Shown here: in pieces, positions 11,477 through 23,525 of the stretch | Position numbering within the stretch: the first letter of the stretch is position 1 | Layout: every line of letters begins with the position of its first letter | Assembly: GCF_000471905.2 (NCBI RefSeq) | Contig: NW_006499912.1 | Span: forward strand, 5,167,109 to 5,231,108 | DNA: 64,000 nucleotides | Source: Amborella trichopoda | Lineage: Eukaryota > Streptophyta > Magnoliopsida > Amborellales > Amborellaceae | Direction of reading: 5' to 3' | Made by a program: the position numbers and the translations under genes | Notes under the pieces: generated by a model | Database searches by the model: none | What the model saw: only the letters and a program-made list of their open reading frames with translations | Told to the model about the DNA's origin: nothing

Positions 11477-13428
11477 TGTAGACACCCCATCCTCGGTTAA
11501 GGGAGTCCCAAGAAGCTGGAGACCTTGGAATCATAATAACCTGAAACGATCCCAATACTATAAATCTTAAGATCATTAGATACCTCAGAAATCAACTTGT
11601 ACACAATCTCGACACCCATAACAATGGAAATTAACACCTTAAAGCTCGACCTTTATTGATCTTTCATAAAACAGTCTTTTGGGCCTAAATTTGGTTCCAA
11701 ATAAAAGTACATGCAACAAGTTTCCCAACCGCTCAAGAATCGCTCTGATACAATATACAGTTTGAGAGTTACAGCCCTCGAGAATTTGTTTGAAAATGAC
11801 CATTTGGTACCCAGAGAGGCCACTACCAACGCTGAAGAGGGGACCACCAATGCCACAAATATGAAGTTCCCAACGCCAGAGTGATCACCAGCAACGCCGA
11901 AGACTACAACGTTGGGACCCATAATGCCCAAGAAGGAGGTGGCAACGCTGGAAGCGAATAGTGTCTGAAATGATTATCTCAGCCACTGGCTTGAAGACTT
12001 GTCCAAAAACAAGGCCCGAGAAGTCACAGGAGTGCAGCGTCGGTGGCGCCAAATCTAGTGTTGGGGGTATCAACTCCACCCCAGTCAAACTCAAACATCA
12101 TGAACAGTGACTCTGCAACCCAAATAATTGAGCTGGAATGATTACAACCCAGATCTAGTGGTGCCAACACCAACATTGCAGATAGCCACGCTGAAGAAAA
12201 TCTCCTCCATACACCTCAAAACAATATTTTCATTAAATGAAAAGGACCAATAATTGATATTGAATGATTACAACACAAAGTTAGCGGTGTCAACATCAGC
12301 ACTGCTGGTGGCAACGCTGCATGAAATCATCTTCAAACACCAGTGGAATAGTATTTTCATTAAATGAAAATGACAAATAATACACCTTAGAAACAATATT
12401 TTCATTAAATGAGAAGGACAATTATTGAAAATAAAATCATTATGGTGACCTTTGGCAGTGCTAACATCAGAGTTAGAGCTGGCAACACTGCAGGCAGGAA
12501 ATGAAGACAGATCTACCAATGCCAACACCCATGCTGGTGACAGCAGTTACGAGAAAGCGTGGCGTTGCCAGTGGCAGTGCCAGCGTTGGTGGCAGTGACG
12601 CTGTCAATCAGTGAAGCCAACTGACTAATGACCACTGGAACAGTGTTTTCATTAATGAAAGAAGACGTTTTGGACACTCCCAAGTGACTTATCAACAGTG
12701 GTCATATTGTAGACGTGACTTTGAAGTGATTAATGGTACAATAGTGGCAGAGTTCCTGGCACCAACGCTAGAGTTGCCATCAGTGGTGCTGAGAATCGAC
12801 GGCTTAGATTCACTCAATACTTTGTGACACTATTTAAGGACTATTTTTCTATAAATAGGGGCATGGGCTCCAAATTGAAATGACTTTTGAGACTTCGAAC
12901 CTTAGCCAAAACTCTGCCGCACTCAAGACTCCAATCTCCGGACCCTGAGACCTAAGCCCAAGCCTTAATCCCAGCATCCTAAAACCCAAATTTTAGGACT
13001 ACCACACACCAATCTATCTGATACCAATATCTTATACCCAACGGACTCTAAAAGACTGGAAAAAATTGGCGCACTAGGCACAATTTTGAATCGGCCACTG
13101 ACTCCAGGTGCCGGGCATGGGGGCTTGGCTTAAGATTAGCTTTTGTTCATTTTCTCATTTATTTTTCAGTCAATTTTGAATCCCTTTTCCCAAATCTCTC
13201 CCTTCTCTTATCAGAAAACTCTTTTCAAGTATCCTAGCGGATTCTTAATTTCTTCGCCCCTCAAGCCGGTATTACCAGTACTCTGTACGAGAGCAGTCCA
13301 ACGACCGAATCCTCGCCTAGGTTACAATTCGATGGTACCTTTATCCTCTACTATTTTTATTGACAAATTAGCACATGAAAATGAGGAGGAGGATAGATTT
13401 CATCTACCGAAATTTTCACGTATAAACA
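11477..13428 (+). mobile_element. solo LTR, gypsy-like, nested in copia RT
   Basis: A 1,952-bp block begins TGTAGACACCCCATCC and ends GTATAAACA. It is bracketed by the 5-bp duplication CCTCA (11,472-11,476 and 13,429-13,433). The copia reading frame reads ...DFMNP before it and YAYKLKKALHG after it, so the target is intact apart from the insert. It has a TATAAATA box at 12,850-12,857 followed by a C-rich leader, as expected for an LTR promoter. No internal region or second LTR is present, so it is a solo LTR. The TGTAGACACCCC start is common among plant Ty3/gypsy LTRs; that assignment is inference. Confidence 0.87.
12224..12660. repeat. repeated ATTTTCATTAAATGA palindromes inside the solo LTR
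   Basis: TTTTCATTAAATGAAAA or close variants occur near 12,226, 12,353, 12,397 and 12,644. They are set among degenerate CCAACGCTG / CAGCGTTGG words, so the U3 part of this LTR appears to have grown by local duplications. Confidence 0.65.
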
Positions 13429-13612
13429 CCTCAATATGCATACAAGTTAAAGAAGGCTTTACATGGCTTGAAACAAGCAGTTAGATCATGGGTTGACAAA
13501 GTAAGAGATGTCTTTTGCTCACAAAGATTTGGTCTCTCTATAGAGGATTCCAGTATCTTCATCAATCATTGTTCAAGAGGAATACTTATTTGTGTTGTGT
13601 ATCTCGATGATC

Positions 13613-13680
13613 TAAGTAATGCAACTATGAATCTCATGGAGAGTTAGATCCTGGCTCAGGATGAACGCTGGCGGCATGCT
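13613..13680 (+). rRNA. fragment of plastid 16S rRNA gene 5' end (NUPT)
   Basis: The 68 bases from TAAGTAATGCAACTATGAATC to GCTGGCGGCATGCT match, as I recall it, the leader and first 50 or so bases of the chloroplast 16S rRNA gene, with one visible difference (GAGTTAGATCC for GAGTTCGATCC). The match stops abruptly at GGCATGCT, where the real gene would continue TTAACACATG. It sits directly after the copia YLDDL motif. It is a nuclear plastid-DNA insertion and cannot work as an rRNA. Confidence 0.88.
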
Positions 13681-14740
13681 AATCATTACAGCCAACAACC
13701 CAATGGAAATGGAAAGAATCAAGGATTCACCCTTTCAAAGATTCAAAATGAAAGGTTTGAGAGAACTTTAATATTTTCTAAGAGTTGAAGTTATAAGAGA
13801 TTAAAGAGGCATACTGGTCATGCAATAGAGGTTTGCATTAGATCTATTTGCAAATTCGGGATGGTGGATTCAAAGCCGATAACACTACTTTATATGAACC
13901 ACAAGCCTTCAAATAATGAAGGGGATCCCTGTCCATAAAACGACCAAACTTAGGATATCCCATTGGGATTGTGAGTCAATTTATGAAAGAGCCAAGGAAA
14001 CCACACATAGATATATTGAAGTGAATATTTAAGTATGTTAAATTAATCATCAATGACAACGTGTTCTATGAAGGCAAAATTACTATCAAGCTACCAGGGC
14101 ACTGGGAGGCAAATTAGGCAATATGCCCAACCACTCGCCCTCAGTATCTTGATACAATTTCAATTTGGGCTCTGGAAGCATATTGTGGGCAAGCAACTTA
14201 TAATAGAATTGTCGTCCACAGAAGTAGAATATAGAGAACCCATGATGGTCACATGCAAAAGGGTGTGGTTGACACAATTACTCAATGAGTTTGGAGAAGA
14301 TATGGATTAGAGTGTTCTAAATCATTGTGACAATACCAGTTCGATCATGCTAGCATCAAATCCAAGCTTCCATGCACACACGAAGCACATTGAGCTACTC
14401 TATCACTTTGTTCATGAGAAGGTATTGTACAAGGAGGTTGACCTGATATATATCACAACCAATGAACAAGTATCTGATATCCTCACCAAAACATTGAATG
14501 AAAAGTAGAGAATAAAATTCAAGCGAGGCTTGGGCATAAAATATGTTGGAATAACTTAGCAATGGAGGAAAAGAAGTGTACAAATATGCATTGCTATGTA
14601 AGGAGTCCTAATTAGCATGGGATTAGGACTTAGAATTAAATTGGGTTATCTAGTTAGACTTTTGTTATTATAAGGATACCATATGGTTTGGTTTGGAGTC
14701 CCATTGGGAGTAGGGTAGTATGCGGGTGTATATATATATA

Positions 14741-15280
14741 GGAAAAAGCTCATATCAGCCCATGGGCTCATGAAACAGTGTAAGCCCAACTGTCCAGATT
14801 GAATCTGGACCGATCCAATGATCAAAATTGTATTTCGTAATTGGCTGAGTACACTAGCTCACAGAAAAAATTGAGCCCAACGGCCCAGATTGAATATGGG
14901 CCGATCTAACGATCACGGATGTCTGATAGTGCTTGAATTTTAATGTTTTTTCTACAAATCTAAATCACTTGAAATTTTAGGTGTGTATTTTTCCCATCAA
15001 GCCGCACTTTATAAAAATATAAAAAAATATTCGTAAAAAATAAATTGACCAAAATACCTCCGAAATTTATTTCATGTAAAATATTTTTTTGATATTTTTT
15101 GAGGATTCACCTATTTTTTATGTACACACGCTCCAAATTTCAAGTAATTTCGATTCATAAAAAAAAATTTAAAACTCAAACACTACTGAACATCTATGAT
15201 CGTCTGATCGGCCCAGATTTAATCTGAACCATTGGGCTCACTTTTTCCTGTGAGTTAGTAGGCTCACCCTAGCATCTTTC
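14741..15280. mobile_element. fold-back MITE-like element in the (TA)n of the 3' LTR
   Basis: The two arms are inverted copies. The left arm has TGAGCCCAACGGCCCAGATT, then GAATATGGGCCGATC, then GATCACGGATGT. The right arm, reverse-complemented, has TGAGCCCAATGGTTCAGATT, then AAATCTGGGCCGATC, then GATCATAGATGT. A third partial copy of the left arm precedes it (14,745-14,830), so the left arm is duplicated. TA repeats flank both sides. The paired 5' LTR has an unbroken (AT)17 at the matching place, which gives the empty site. Confidence 0.75.
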
Positions 15281-15290
15281 ATATATATAT

Positions 15291-15339
15291 NNNNNNNNNN
15301 NNNNNNNNNNNNNNNNNNNNNNNNNNNNNNNNNNNNNNN
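15291..15339. other. assembly gap (49 N)
   Basis: Run of N between ATATATATAT and AGAGAGAGAG, so most likely an unresolved microsatellite. Confidence 0.99.
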
Positions 15340-15615
15340 AGAGAGAGAGAGATAAAGGGGTTATACCTTTAAAGTTGAGCATATTTCAGGTGAAAAGAAT
15401 TGTTTGCCAAAACATGCTAGAGGTCATTGAGCTGCGAGGGAGAAAATTATAGAGAGATAGAGTGGTAGAGATAGAAAGAAAGAGAGTGTGTAACCAACCC
15501 ATTAAGGCAAAAAAATTATTGAAATAAAGTTTCTACTTTAACTCCAATTTTTCCATGCGTGTGTGCATCGCATCGTGCATGCCGACACCCAAAACTTCCA
15601 TGCATACCTTCAACA

Positions 15616-18600
15616 TGCCAAACTATTAATCTGCCTATTTTTGTTTTTAATAATAAGCTTCAATTCCTTCCAAGATTGAAAAGAAGTCTACATATTTGGT
15701 CTCACAATTGAAAGGGTTAAAATTCTAGGTCCAAGAACTATGAGGCTGTCCTAGTGATAGATAGAGATAAAGCTCTTAATCATGGTTATTTCCTAACCTT
15801 TTAGCTAAAGCCCGTACTTTAACTTTGATTTCTAAAGATATAATAATGTGGGTTTTATTTTGAAATAATTCAATTATTGGTTAATCTTGATTCCCAATCT
15901 ATGTAGGTGAATAAAGCACTAAAATTTGTACCTTTTTTTTTTTTGGTAAGTCCACATGCGGTTGAACCTTTTTTTTGGGTATGTCCACATGCGGTTTGAA
16001 CTTTTGAGACATAGTATTGCAATCAGATTCGAAGTTGGGATGTAGTGTTGTAATAGCCAACACCATAGATAATCAAACTATTGCCAAAAACCAAAGAGTT
16101 CATACCATATGCACGTTTAACTAAACAATGAAATAAGGTTTTATTCCATAAATGTATTCACCTGTTTGAATTATTAAAGCAAGCACACACTTCTGCAAAG
16201 CTTTATATGATAAAAGCTTTAAATATTTGATAACCTCTCCAAGAAGCATGCCCATATGGTTCGTAAAAAAATAGAACTATAAGGTTTTGGGTTGCAATGT
16301 TATATCTTCATTTTTCCTTATGGCAATGGCCTACCTTTTGGGTACGTGGATGTTTTTTTTAAATCAGACCAATTTTCGGATCAATTAGGGGGTTTGCCAT
16401 GTCAAAACTATTCCAACCTTTGGCCAATCAATTTGGGGTCAGGCTTAAAAAAAAAATAAAAAAGATTTTTTAAAAACGAACAATAGTTTGATAATATCAA
16501 TTTTATTATAAAAAATATTGTCCAACATTATGTAGTTAGTCCAACTGATCAAAATCAACTAATCTAATGTACCAAAATAAGTGAAATATTTGATTGACCA
16601 CCTTTGTGTCATATTCAATTTTTGATTTACACTATGCTGCCAAGGTACAAGTTAGCGGTCCGACGAGTTGGAACGATCTACACAATGTGAATTTTATTAC
16701 AACGAGTTGCTCTTTGTCCATTTCCTTTAGCCATTATAGGAGAATCTCTAAGTAATAATTCTTATCCAAAGTATAAATAAGTAAACTAATAAAAGAGGCT
16801 TCTTTTCCATATTTCTTAGCAAAATTATCTTTAAAAAAAAGGAAAAAAAAGCTGTGTTTCAGCCAATGAAGCATGAATCTTATCGTCAACAAAACCTTTT
16901 CCCAACTATTTACGGTCAAAAGTTTAAATAAAATTAATAAAAAAAAACTTTGTTTCCAAGTGATCCTTGCGCGTTTACTTCAGATGGAATACATTTGTAC
17001 ATTTGAAGTTGAAACTGTTCAATGGATAAGGATGATTTTTATTTGCACACATGTTTATGCTATCTGCATGAACATCAATGGCAATTGTAGCTAGCAAATG
17101 CCATTCATAGTCACCCCCATATTTAGGTGGCAAGAGCAAATAAGGGAGTGGATAGCCAAAACATAAACACTAATAGCAATCGCCAAAATGCCTTGTCAAA
17201 TTTTACTGGATACAAAGTTGGGTTTCAAAAACCCTATTTACAGGGTAAATATCTCAAAAATCCATAATACAATCTAGAACCATATCTCTTGAAATCCATC
17301 AACCAATATTTGCATTTTCAATCTAGTGACTTAAGTATAGAATAACATTTTAGATATCCTTCTCCTAATCATTCTCATGCTTGAAAAGATTTAGTTCAGA
17401 TATTATCTCTAGATTTCCACAACTCATACACCATTTAAAATGAATGATGTCTTAGGGGGAAAAAAAATATTGGTTGTTTGTGAAGACCCCTGCTAAAATA
17501 TATGCTTTTAGGCTTTATGCTATATCATAGCTAGAAATGTTTGATAAAAAAATGTTACATGAACTAAAGGTTGTCTCCCCTCAGCTTCTTTCAGTTTGCT
17601 TAATTAGGTCAGAAAGATAAATCTAATGATTTGGTCAAAGGTCTAGTACTTGATACACTCATCCAAAGCACTAACATTGAATTTGGATCTTCTTGTCAAA
17701 AAAAAACATTGAATTTGGCTCTTCATTTGGCTTGGTCTTGGAAATAAGATTCTCAACATTGATAATCCTAATAGAAATGAAGTAGAATTCCCTATATTTG
17801 ATATAGCTAATCTTATTTTGATTTTGTGTTTTGGACTGCCCCTTTAATGGAAGCATAATCGGTGTCATTATGTTATTCTAATATTAGTTTTTGGCTTGTT
17901 CTTTCAATTGAAGCATCAAATGTTCCCTTTAGATCTCTTGGATCCATCTAAAAACATTTTAAATAATTTGGATCAGTAAAGTTGTCATCCTCATTGAATT
18001 AGGAAATTTTGAAAGGAAGGTTATGAGAAACTTCATCGAATTAGAACACCCCTTTCTTTTCATAAAAGATAATGTAATATACTCCCTTTAAGACAAAACT
18101 TAGTTCAAAGACAAATATTATAACCACTAAGCCATCCTAGTAAGCAGAAAAATTTTCAACATTTTGGTTGCTATGCTACAAATGCAACGTGTGTTCTTGG
18201 ATTGTCAGAATCACCTTTAAAGATATGTACTTTATGGGTATATAGCTTTAGAGATATTAAAAAAAGATAATCCTTTTATAATACCCACCAAATGGTTTAA
18301 TTTTTTCATAAATCATGTCTCATCTATATGATCCTACGACCCTTAGATGGTCGAAGTTTTTATTGTTGTATGGAAAAGGCCTCTCTTGGATGGCCCTTAT
18401 AGAAATCGATTAAAATTGACACAAAGGAAGTGAATCCTGAAGTATGACATAGGGAGGTGTCCAAATTAGGCGAAGGGGTGACTTATTTAATGGACTTTCG
18501 GATGTAATACTCTAGTTTTATACTTTAAACTTAAACACTTTTTTTTTTTTTAATGTTATTTTAAAACCCTATACAAAAATATCTACTGCCATGTATAATC

Positions 18601-18820
18601 TTACCACCCGCCATTTATCAATGGTGAATGGAAATGTCGTGTCTAAAATGATGACTCTAAAGTTGGCGTTGGGGTACCCATATTCTTGTCAGAAGCTAAC
18701 TAATGGACCTGTGTCTTTGTATATGTGACTATGGTGTTACTTGTGATGGGGTCTGGTCCTATAGAATTCATATGATAATATTAATTGCCTGAAATCTCAC
18801 CTCTCAACTTCTTTAAATAG
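15616..18820. other. intergenic DNA, nothing recognised
   Basis: Short frames here show no family resemblance. A small direct repeat around TCCACATGCGGTT (15,950-16,005) and AT-rich sequence are all I see. Confidence 0.5.
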
Positions 18821-19040
18821 TATATCATCATCATTATCTCAACTATTTGGGATCAGCTACACAAGTCATGAATCCTATTTCACTATTATGCTCTATCAAA
18901 GACTATATCCTCAGTTAGATTATAAGTCATCATATCTCTTCAAACTACTTGCATTCATGTCCTTTTGGGTCTTCTTTTCACCATTTTAGAGCCTTCCACT
19001 TGAAGCAAATCACTCTTAATGTACAAATGTGCTCTGTTTA
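18821..19040 (-). mobile_element. LINE 3'-end remnant
   Basis: Read on the - strand this ends TTGTGTAGCTGATCCCAAAT, AGTTGAGATAATGATGATG, the LINE tail seen elsewhere in the window. Its body matches 2,890-3,075 through the segments around TCCTTTTGGGTC, CCTTCCACTTGAA and ATAAGTCATCATAT. Confidence 0.6.
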
Positions 19041-20976
19041 AAAGAATGATTTTTAATGTCAGCATCTTTTACACTCATTTTCTTGCCAAAACTGACACAA
19101 AACTTGTCTTTGTAACATAGGTGCAACCACGTAATTGCAATTGGAACTAGTCCTATAGAACTAGTTTAAGAATTGCTTATTAGTGAGGACTCATGATAAA
19201 AGGGTTACGAAGGATTGTGACAACCCAAGTTTCATATGCTGACAACCGAGGTATCATATGCTAACATTCAGCTTTCAAACATTTGTTAGTAGATTCTCAA
19301 CCGTCCGATGTACCCGTTGGATGGTTAGGTGTGTCGTTCCTTCCTCCATGTTTATTAGATTCTTTAGGACATCAAGGTGGAAAACCATGTGTTGTTAATA
19401 GCATCAAATGGCTGGTGAGGTATTAGTAAATTGTTTTAAACAAAAATGCATGGATAGTATATGTTGGGTTTATATGGCCATTAAAAGCCTTATGAGAATA
19501 TATAATCAATATCTTACATAGTGGAACATAATACTCTAGTAGGAGTATGGTCCTGAGGGACCAAGAGATTATAATCATATAATCCTCAGGAATCAAGAGA
19601 TTATGGTCCAGAGGGACCGAAATAGGCAAATGCCATTTGTCAATATTAGACTTGGTTTGACAAGCTAGGCTAGTTAAGTTGGAAAACCTCTAAATACCTG
19701 GGTATAGAAGAAAATTGAGGGTTTATGGGTTATCCCTTGATGATGTTGAAATTGGCCAAGGGAGTGATCCAAGGGACTATGTGACCCTTGTGTGTGATGG
19801 TTGGCCTCTAGAGATGATAGCCAAAGCCTCATCACTAAACTATCACACGACATGTGAATATGATAGTCGTATCAGGAAAGCAAGACATCATTGATGGTGC
19901 AGCGTGTATATATGCGAGAGATTGCCCCTATACACTATAGAACTGTGGTTGCATTTGGTCTTAGTAACCATGGGTTCATCTCTAGGGGAAAATTTGTAAT
20001 CCATATACTGTGATTATATTCATATACCTATTAAGTGACTTTGGTAACTCAATCATGAACCCTTGCAGTGATATGTGGGTCATGGAAATTGTTTGGTCAG
20101 TTTGAAGAAGTAAGTGTGGATTACAGTCCACAATAGAATATTGAGTACTTCAGAAATATTAATTTTTAAATCTAAAAGGATCCTATTCCCATAAAATTTA
20201 TTTGATGTTAATTGATTTTTAGAATGATTATTTAAATTTTTGTGGGTCTCTGGATATTTTATTTTGTAAAATAAATTTATAAAATAAGAAACATTCTATG
20301 AGAGCACGCCCCCATAAAAGACTATAGAGGTGAGCACACCCCACTCATAAAATTGCCTTAGGCATTGAGTCCTTGACTCGATCAAATAGTTATTGCTATC
20401 ATATTTTTGTGAAGGGGTTTAGCAAGGGCCTTCACATATTTGGAAGATCCGAGATTGACCATCGATCCTGTGCGCCATTGGAGGAGGAGACTAAGTGTGA
20501 GGTGTACTAAGTCTAGTTGAGGTATTCTTCCAGCATCCTGCTTTATGGTTTGCAGTATTTTATTTCTTATTCACATAAAGCGTTATATTAGTTTTATTTA
20601 ATAAAAGAAAGTCGTAAATAGAGGCAGCAAGTGAGAAGTAATTTATTTATTTATTCTTTTTCTTTTGAGTTGAGTTTATCGTAACTTGATCATTGTAAGT
20701 ATCCTAGTTTGTGAGAAAAAATATTAAAAATTATATACACCGTGCTAGATAACCTTCGTCCAACTCTTTTTGTGCTCAGACAAATAAATGAGGTGGGATT
20801 GCGGTGGTAGTACCCCACAACCAAATCATCACATTTTGATTTTATTGCCACTTACACCCTCATAACGTTAATCATGAAATTTCATTCCCACTCACACTCT
20901 CATAACCTTAATTAAAGTCATCCGAATTGTGGTTTTCGTTCCCACTTACACCAGCATACCCTTAATCATGAAATTT
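19041..20976. other. intergenic DNA, possibly retroelement leader
   Basis: No coding family is recognised. TGTTGGGTTTATATGG at about 19,462 could be an LTR start, but no matching end or second copy was found. The words around GGGACC...AAGAGATTAT repeat near 19,558-19,620. Confidence 0.3.
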
Positions 20977-21118
20977 GGGAAAGGGGCTGGGGTTGTGGTG
21001 GTAGCACACCCCATAATTTAGTCGCACATTGTGCTCTCCAATGACAGCTTCGAAAACCTAACCATTTAAAAAATGGGTAGGGACCTGAATTCCCAACTGA
21101 ATTACCCAAAAGAAAAAA
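20977..21118 (+). mobile_element. SINE-like repeat with A-rich tail, copy 1
   Basis: GGGGCTGGGGTTGTGGTGGT at the left and GGGTAGGGACCTGAATTCCC plus AATTACCC and an A-rich end at the right match 57,648-57,833 over the full length. The A-tail and dispersed copies suggest a SINE-type retroposon. Confidence 0.5.
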
Positions 21119-22088
21119 CTACTAAATTGAACAAATCTCCATTGATATGGACTATAGTATGAGACATATGGACTTAGTAGAATGCGTTTCATTACGAGAA
21201 TGAGCACCACAAATCCTCAACTAATCCGAAATCCTTTCCAACTAATCTCTCTCTCTAGGGCAATCCCAACAAAAAAAGAAAGGAAAAAAGGAGATAAAAT
21301 ACGAGAAACCAATAACAATAACAATATAATTGAGGTGGTGGAAGTGAGCATATATGGCCATGAGCAGCGTTACGTTGAGGGCTTGAATAACACATCTTAG
21401 AGAGAGAGAGTGAGAGAGACCACAAAAAGTTAATTAACTTCACTCCTTATTAATCAATCACATAATACATGAAAAACGGCCACCCCTTGTTGTTAATTAT
21501 CATTAACAACAAAAGTCAAGTAGTAAATTATAAAATATGGTGATGATGGTCATCGAGATGACGATTATAATGAGGGTAAAACTAATGAAAAAAGCTAACA
21601 GCTCTCACTCTCTCATAAAATACTAACATCTCTCTCTCTCTATCTCTCTCTCCCTCTAGAAAGACATAATCATGCTATTTATTAATAGTATTAGCGGTAG
21701 AAAGAAAAATAGAAAAGCTCTCTCTCTCTCTCTCGCTTTGACTAGTGCTAAGCTCCAAGATTCTCACACCTCTTCCTACCATATCCTTCAAAGGCATCTA
21801 GGTTAGAAGCCATGGCTTCTCCAAATCTCTCCTTCCCATAATCAAATGGAGTTAGTAAGATCTAACCTAAGAGATCCTAAGCCTATGGCTGTGATCTCCT
21901 CTGATTCCACTACATGATTTTCCCACATGGCAAGCTCCAATAGGGCCCCCATCTCCTAAGGAGATTGCAACTTTTCATATTCGATCTCTTGTGCTCATTC
22001 ATTTGCCATTTTCTGTAGGCCTCACCTCGAGTATCATGTGGATCACTAATCAAATGCTTGGGGACCAATAAATTTGGTTGTTTTATGC
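21119..22088. other. intergenic DNA with GA/CT microsatellites
   Basis: Purine tracts at 21,400-21,420 and CT tracts at about 21,628-21,735 are present. No gene is supported. Confidence 0.5.
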
Positions 22089-22470
22089 AGTTTCTATGAG
22101 GCCTAGGCTTTACAAAAGCAAACTAAAGCTTCATCTATAATTTTTGTCAAAAAAGTACCTTCGGCATCGAAAATCGTTACGATAGCTCTAAAATCAATTT
22201 CCAACACTAACTATGAAATTTGAAGCTAAAAAATTGTATAGATCTTGCAGATCTGTAATCACTCATTTTTAGGACAAAATGGGTGGTCTAGATAGTGTGT
22301 CATAATAAATACTATTTTTAGGGCTTGAAATACTTTTTTCTTTTTCACAATTAAAATGGTCTAGGTGGAAACAATTGATTCGAAGGTTTTTCGATGCTAG
22401 AACTACCTTCTTCAATGAGTATTTAGGTTTTTTGATTCTAGAACTACCCTATCAAAAAATTTTCCTTTTT
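22089..22470 (+). repeat. MITE-like family B, copy 1
   Basis: It starts GTTTCTATGAGGCCTAGGCT and contains TAGCTCTAAAATCAATTTCC, then TAGATCTTGCAGATCTGTAA, then GGTCTAGATAGTGTG. The same order, in either orientation, is found at 26,790-27,072, 27,810-28,133 and 63,123-63,500. Confidence 0.65.
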
Positions 22471-23220
22471 TTTCCAATTTAGTTTTTGTCGGCATGAAGT
22501 ATTACTAGTTGAATTGTGAACCGTCGATGCACAATCTTAGTCTTTATTCTATAGAATAGTACTTATTGTCAATTCAAAAACAATTTAACAAAGGTACCAA
22601 TAATTTATTCCATGCATGCATGGATTATTTAATGAAATTTGCGAAAAATAAATCAACAACTGAATATAAATACCCATCTTGCTAATGGTTCGTCTTATTC
22701 TTGGACCCCTTCACATGGGTCCTCAACAACTTGAACCAAAAATTCACCAAAGCCTTTATTCTACATTCAATCTTCTATTATTTACTTGTTTTTTGTTTTT
22801 CTTTCTTATGGTGAGTCAAGTGGAACCTTTCCTAGAAGAGAAACTATAGGATGAGCACAACATAAATAAGGACAGTTAAATAAAAAGTCCACATCAGTTT
22901 AGAAAATGACATTGGAATCCTTAATAATTTTGGAATGAGACGAGAAATAGTCAGCTTTCCCAAAGAAAGCAAATATCATTGCGTGAATAGTCTTCTTGTT
23001 ACTTCCCCATGAATAAGGAATGAACCATCATATTTCAATTTTGACCTAAACATCCTACCCTATGATTGTAATTATTAAAAAAGCCCCACATCTTCTTGTG
23101 TACATCAAAATAATGTGACTGAATTAATTATATGAGAAAGTCTATAACGCTTTCATTTTCCACCATTTATATAAAAACCACTAACATTAGAGGACATAAA
23201 CAAAGGATACCTATCTCCAA

Positions 23221-23525
23221 TGTTTAAAAACACGGTTGGGTGACCCAGATCGCCAATCCCAAAAACTAATATGGACTAGCGGATCGGCGATCTGGCTAAG
23301 AAAAACGTGCAAAAACAACAGTTGAGAAAAAAACAAAAATTAAAGAAACTACTAAAAAATAAAGGTGGGCCGGCTCAACTGGATCTCTAACTGAACTGCC
23401 TTGTTTTGTCAAAGAATGATCGTTTCCTAAAAAGAACCAACTAGTTTCTGATGGGAAACGGACCAGCCCCACGTATTCCAGATTCGAATTAGGCGATTCC
23501 TATCCATATTACCAATTTTTAAACC
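23221..23525. repeat. dispersed repeat with opposed TTTAAA ends
   Basis: The left end TGTTTAAAAACACGGTTGGG and right end ATTACCAATTTTTAAACCC enclose CGGATCGGCGATCTGGC. Related words occur at 4,260-4,320 and 42,470-42,930. It is probably a non-autonomous transposon; its class is not determined. Confidence 0.4.

Larger units (their letters stand above)
8840..14508 (+). pseudogene. copia gag-pol remnant, interrupted
   Basis: Gag starts with LTAKNYEDWKV, then GQGLWDVVDGTEPRL (8,840-9,170). The zinc knuckle at 9,512-9,553 reads C-Y-T-C-R-K-V-G-stop-Y-A-E-D-C, so its conserved His codon is now TAG. Integrase core pieces are at about 9,990-10,620 (VTFIDDI; FRIENGGDFISEEFNDFF). Reverse transcriptase is split: the first part lies at about 11,040-11,471, and the second part resumes at 13,434 with YAYKLKKALHGLKQAVRSW and reaches VVYLDDL near 13,594-13,614. 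RNase H pieces at 14,150-14,260 include LSSTEVEYREPM. The tail HTKHIELLYHFVHEK is near 14,380. Many stops and frameshifts make it non-functional. Confidence 0.9.
7940..15615 (+). mobile_element. second copia retrotransposon, decayed, with nested insertions
   Basis: Both LTRs, a PBS, gag, integrase, reverse transcriptase and RNase H remnants are present in copia order on the + strand. The 5' LTR (about 7,940-8,658) and 3' LTR (14,544-15,615) share blocks such as CTTAGAATTAA or its variants, TATCTAGTTAGA and ATACCATATGG. Both end in CAACA after TGCATAC-TTCAACA. The 3' LTR opens TGTTGGAATAAC, so the ends are TGTTG...CAACA. Four insertions are nested in it: 8,087-8,206, 11,477-13,428, 13,613-13,680 and 14,741-15,280. 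The exact left edge is blurred and no flanking duplication was found. Confidence 0.88.
14544..15615 (+). repeat. 3' LTR of the second copia element
   Basis: It begins TGTTGGAATAAC after a degenerate polypurine region and ends CTTCAACA. It is interrupted by a fold-back element (14,741-15,280) and by a 49-base run of N (15,291-15,339) located between AT and GA microsatellites. Confidence 0.8.

Noticed and set aside
13629-13680. Functional 16S rRNA gene or bacterial contamination
   Set aside because: Only the first 50 or so bases are present and both flanks are copia sequence, so it is a small plastid insertion.
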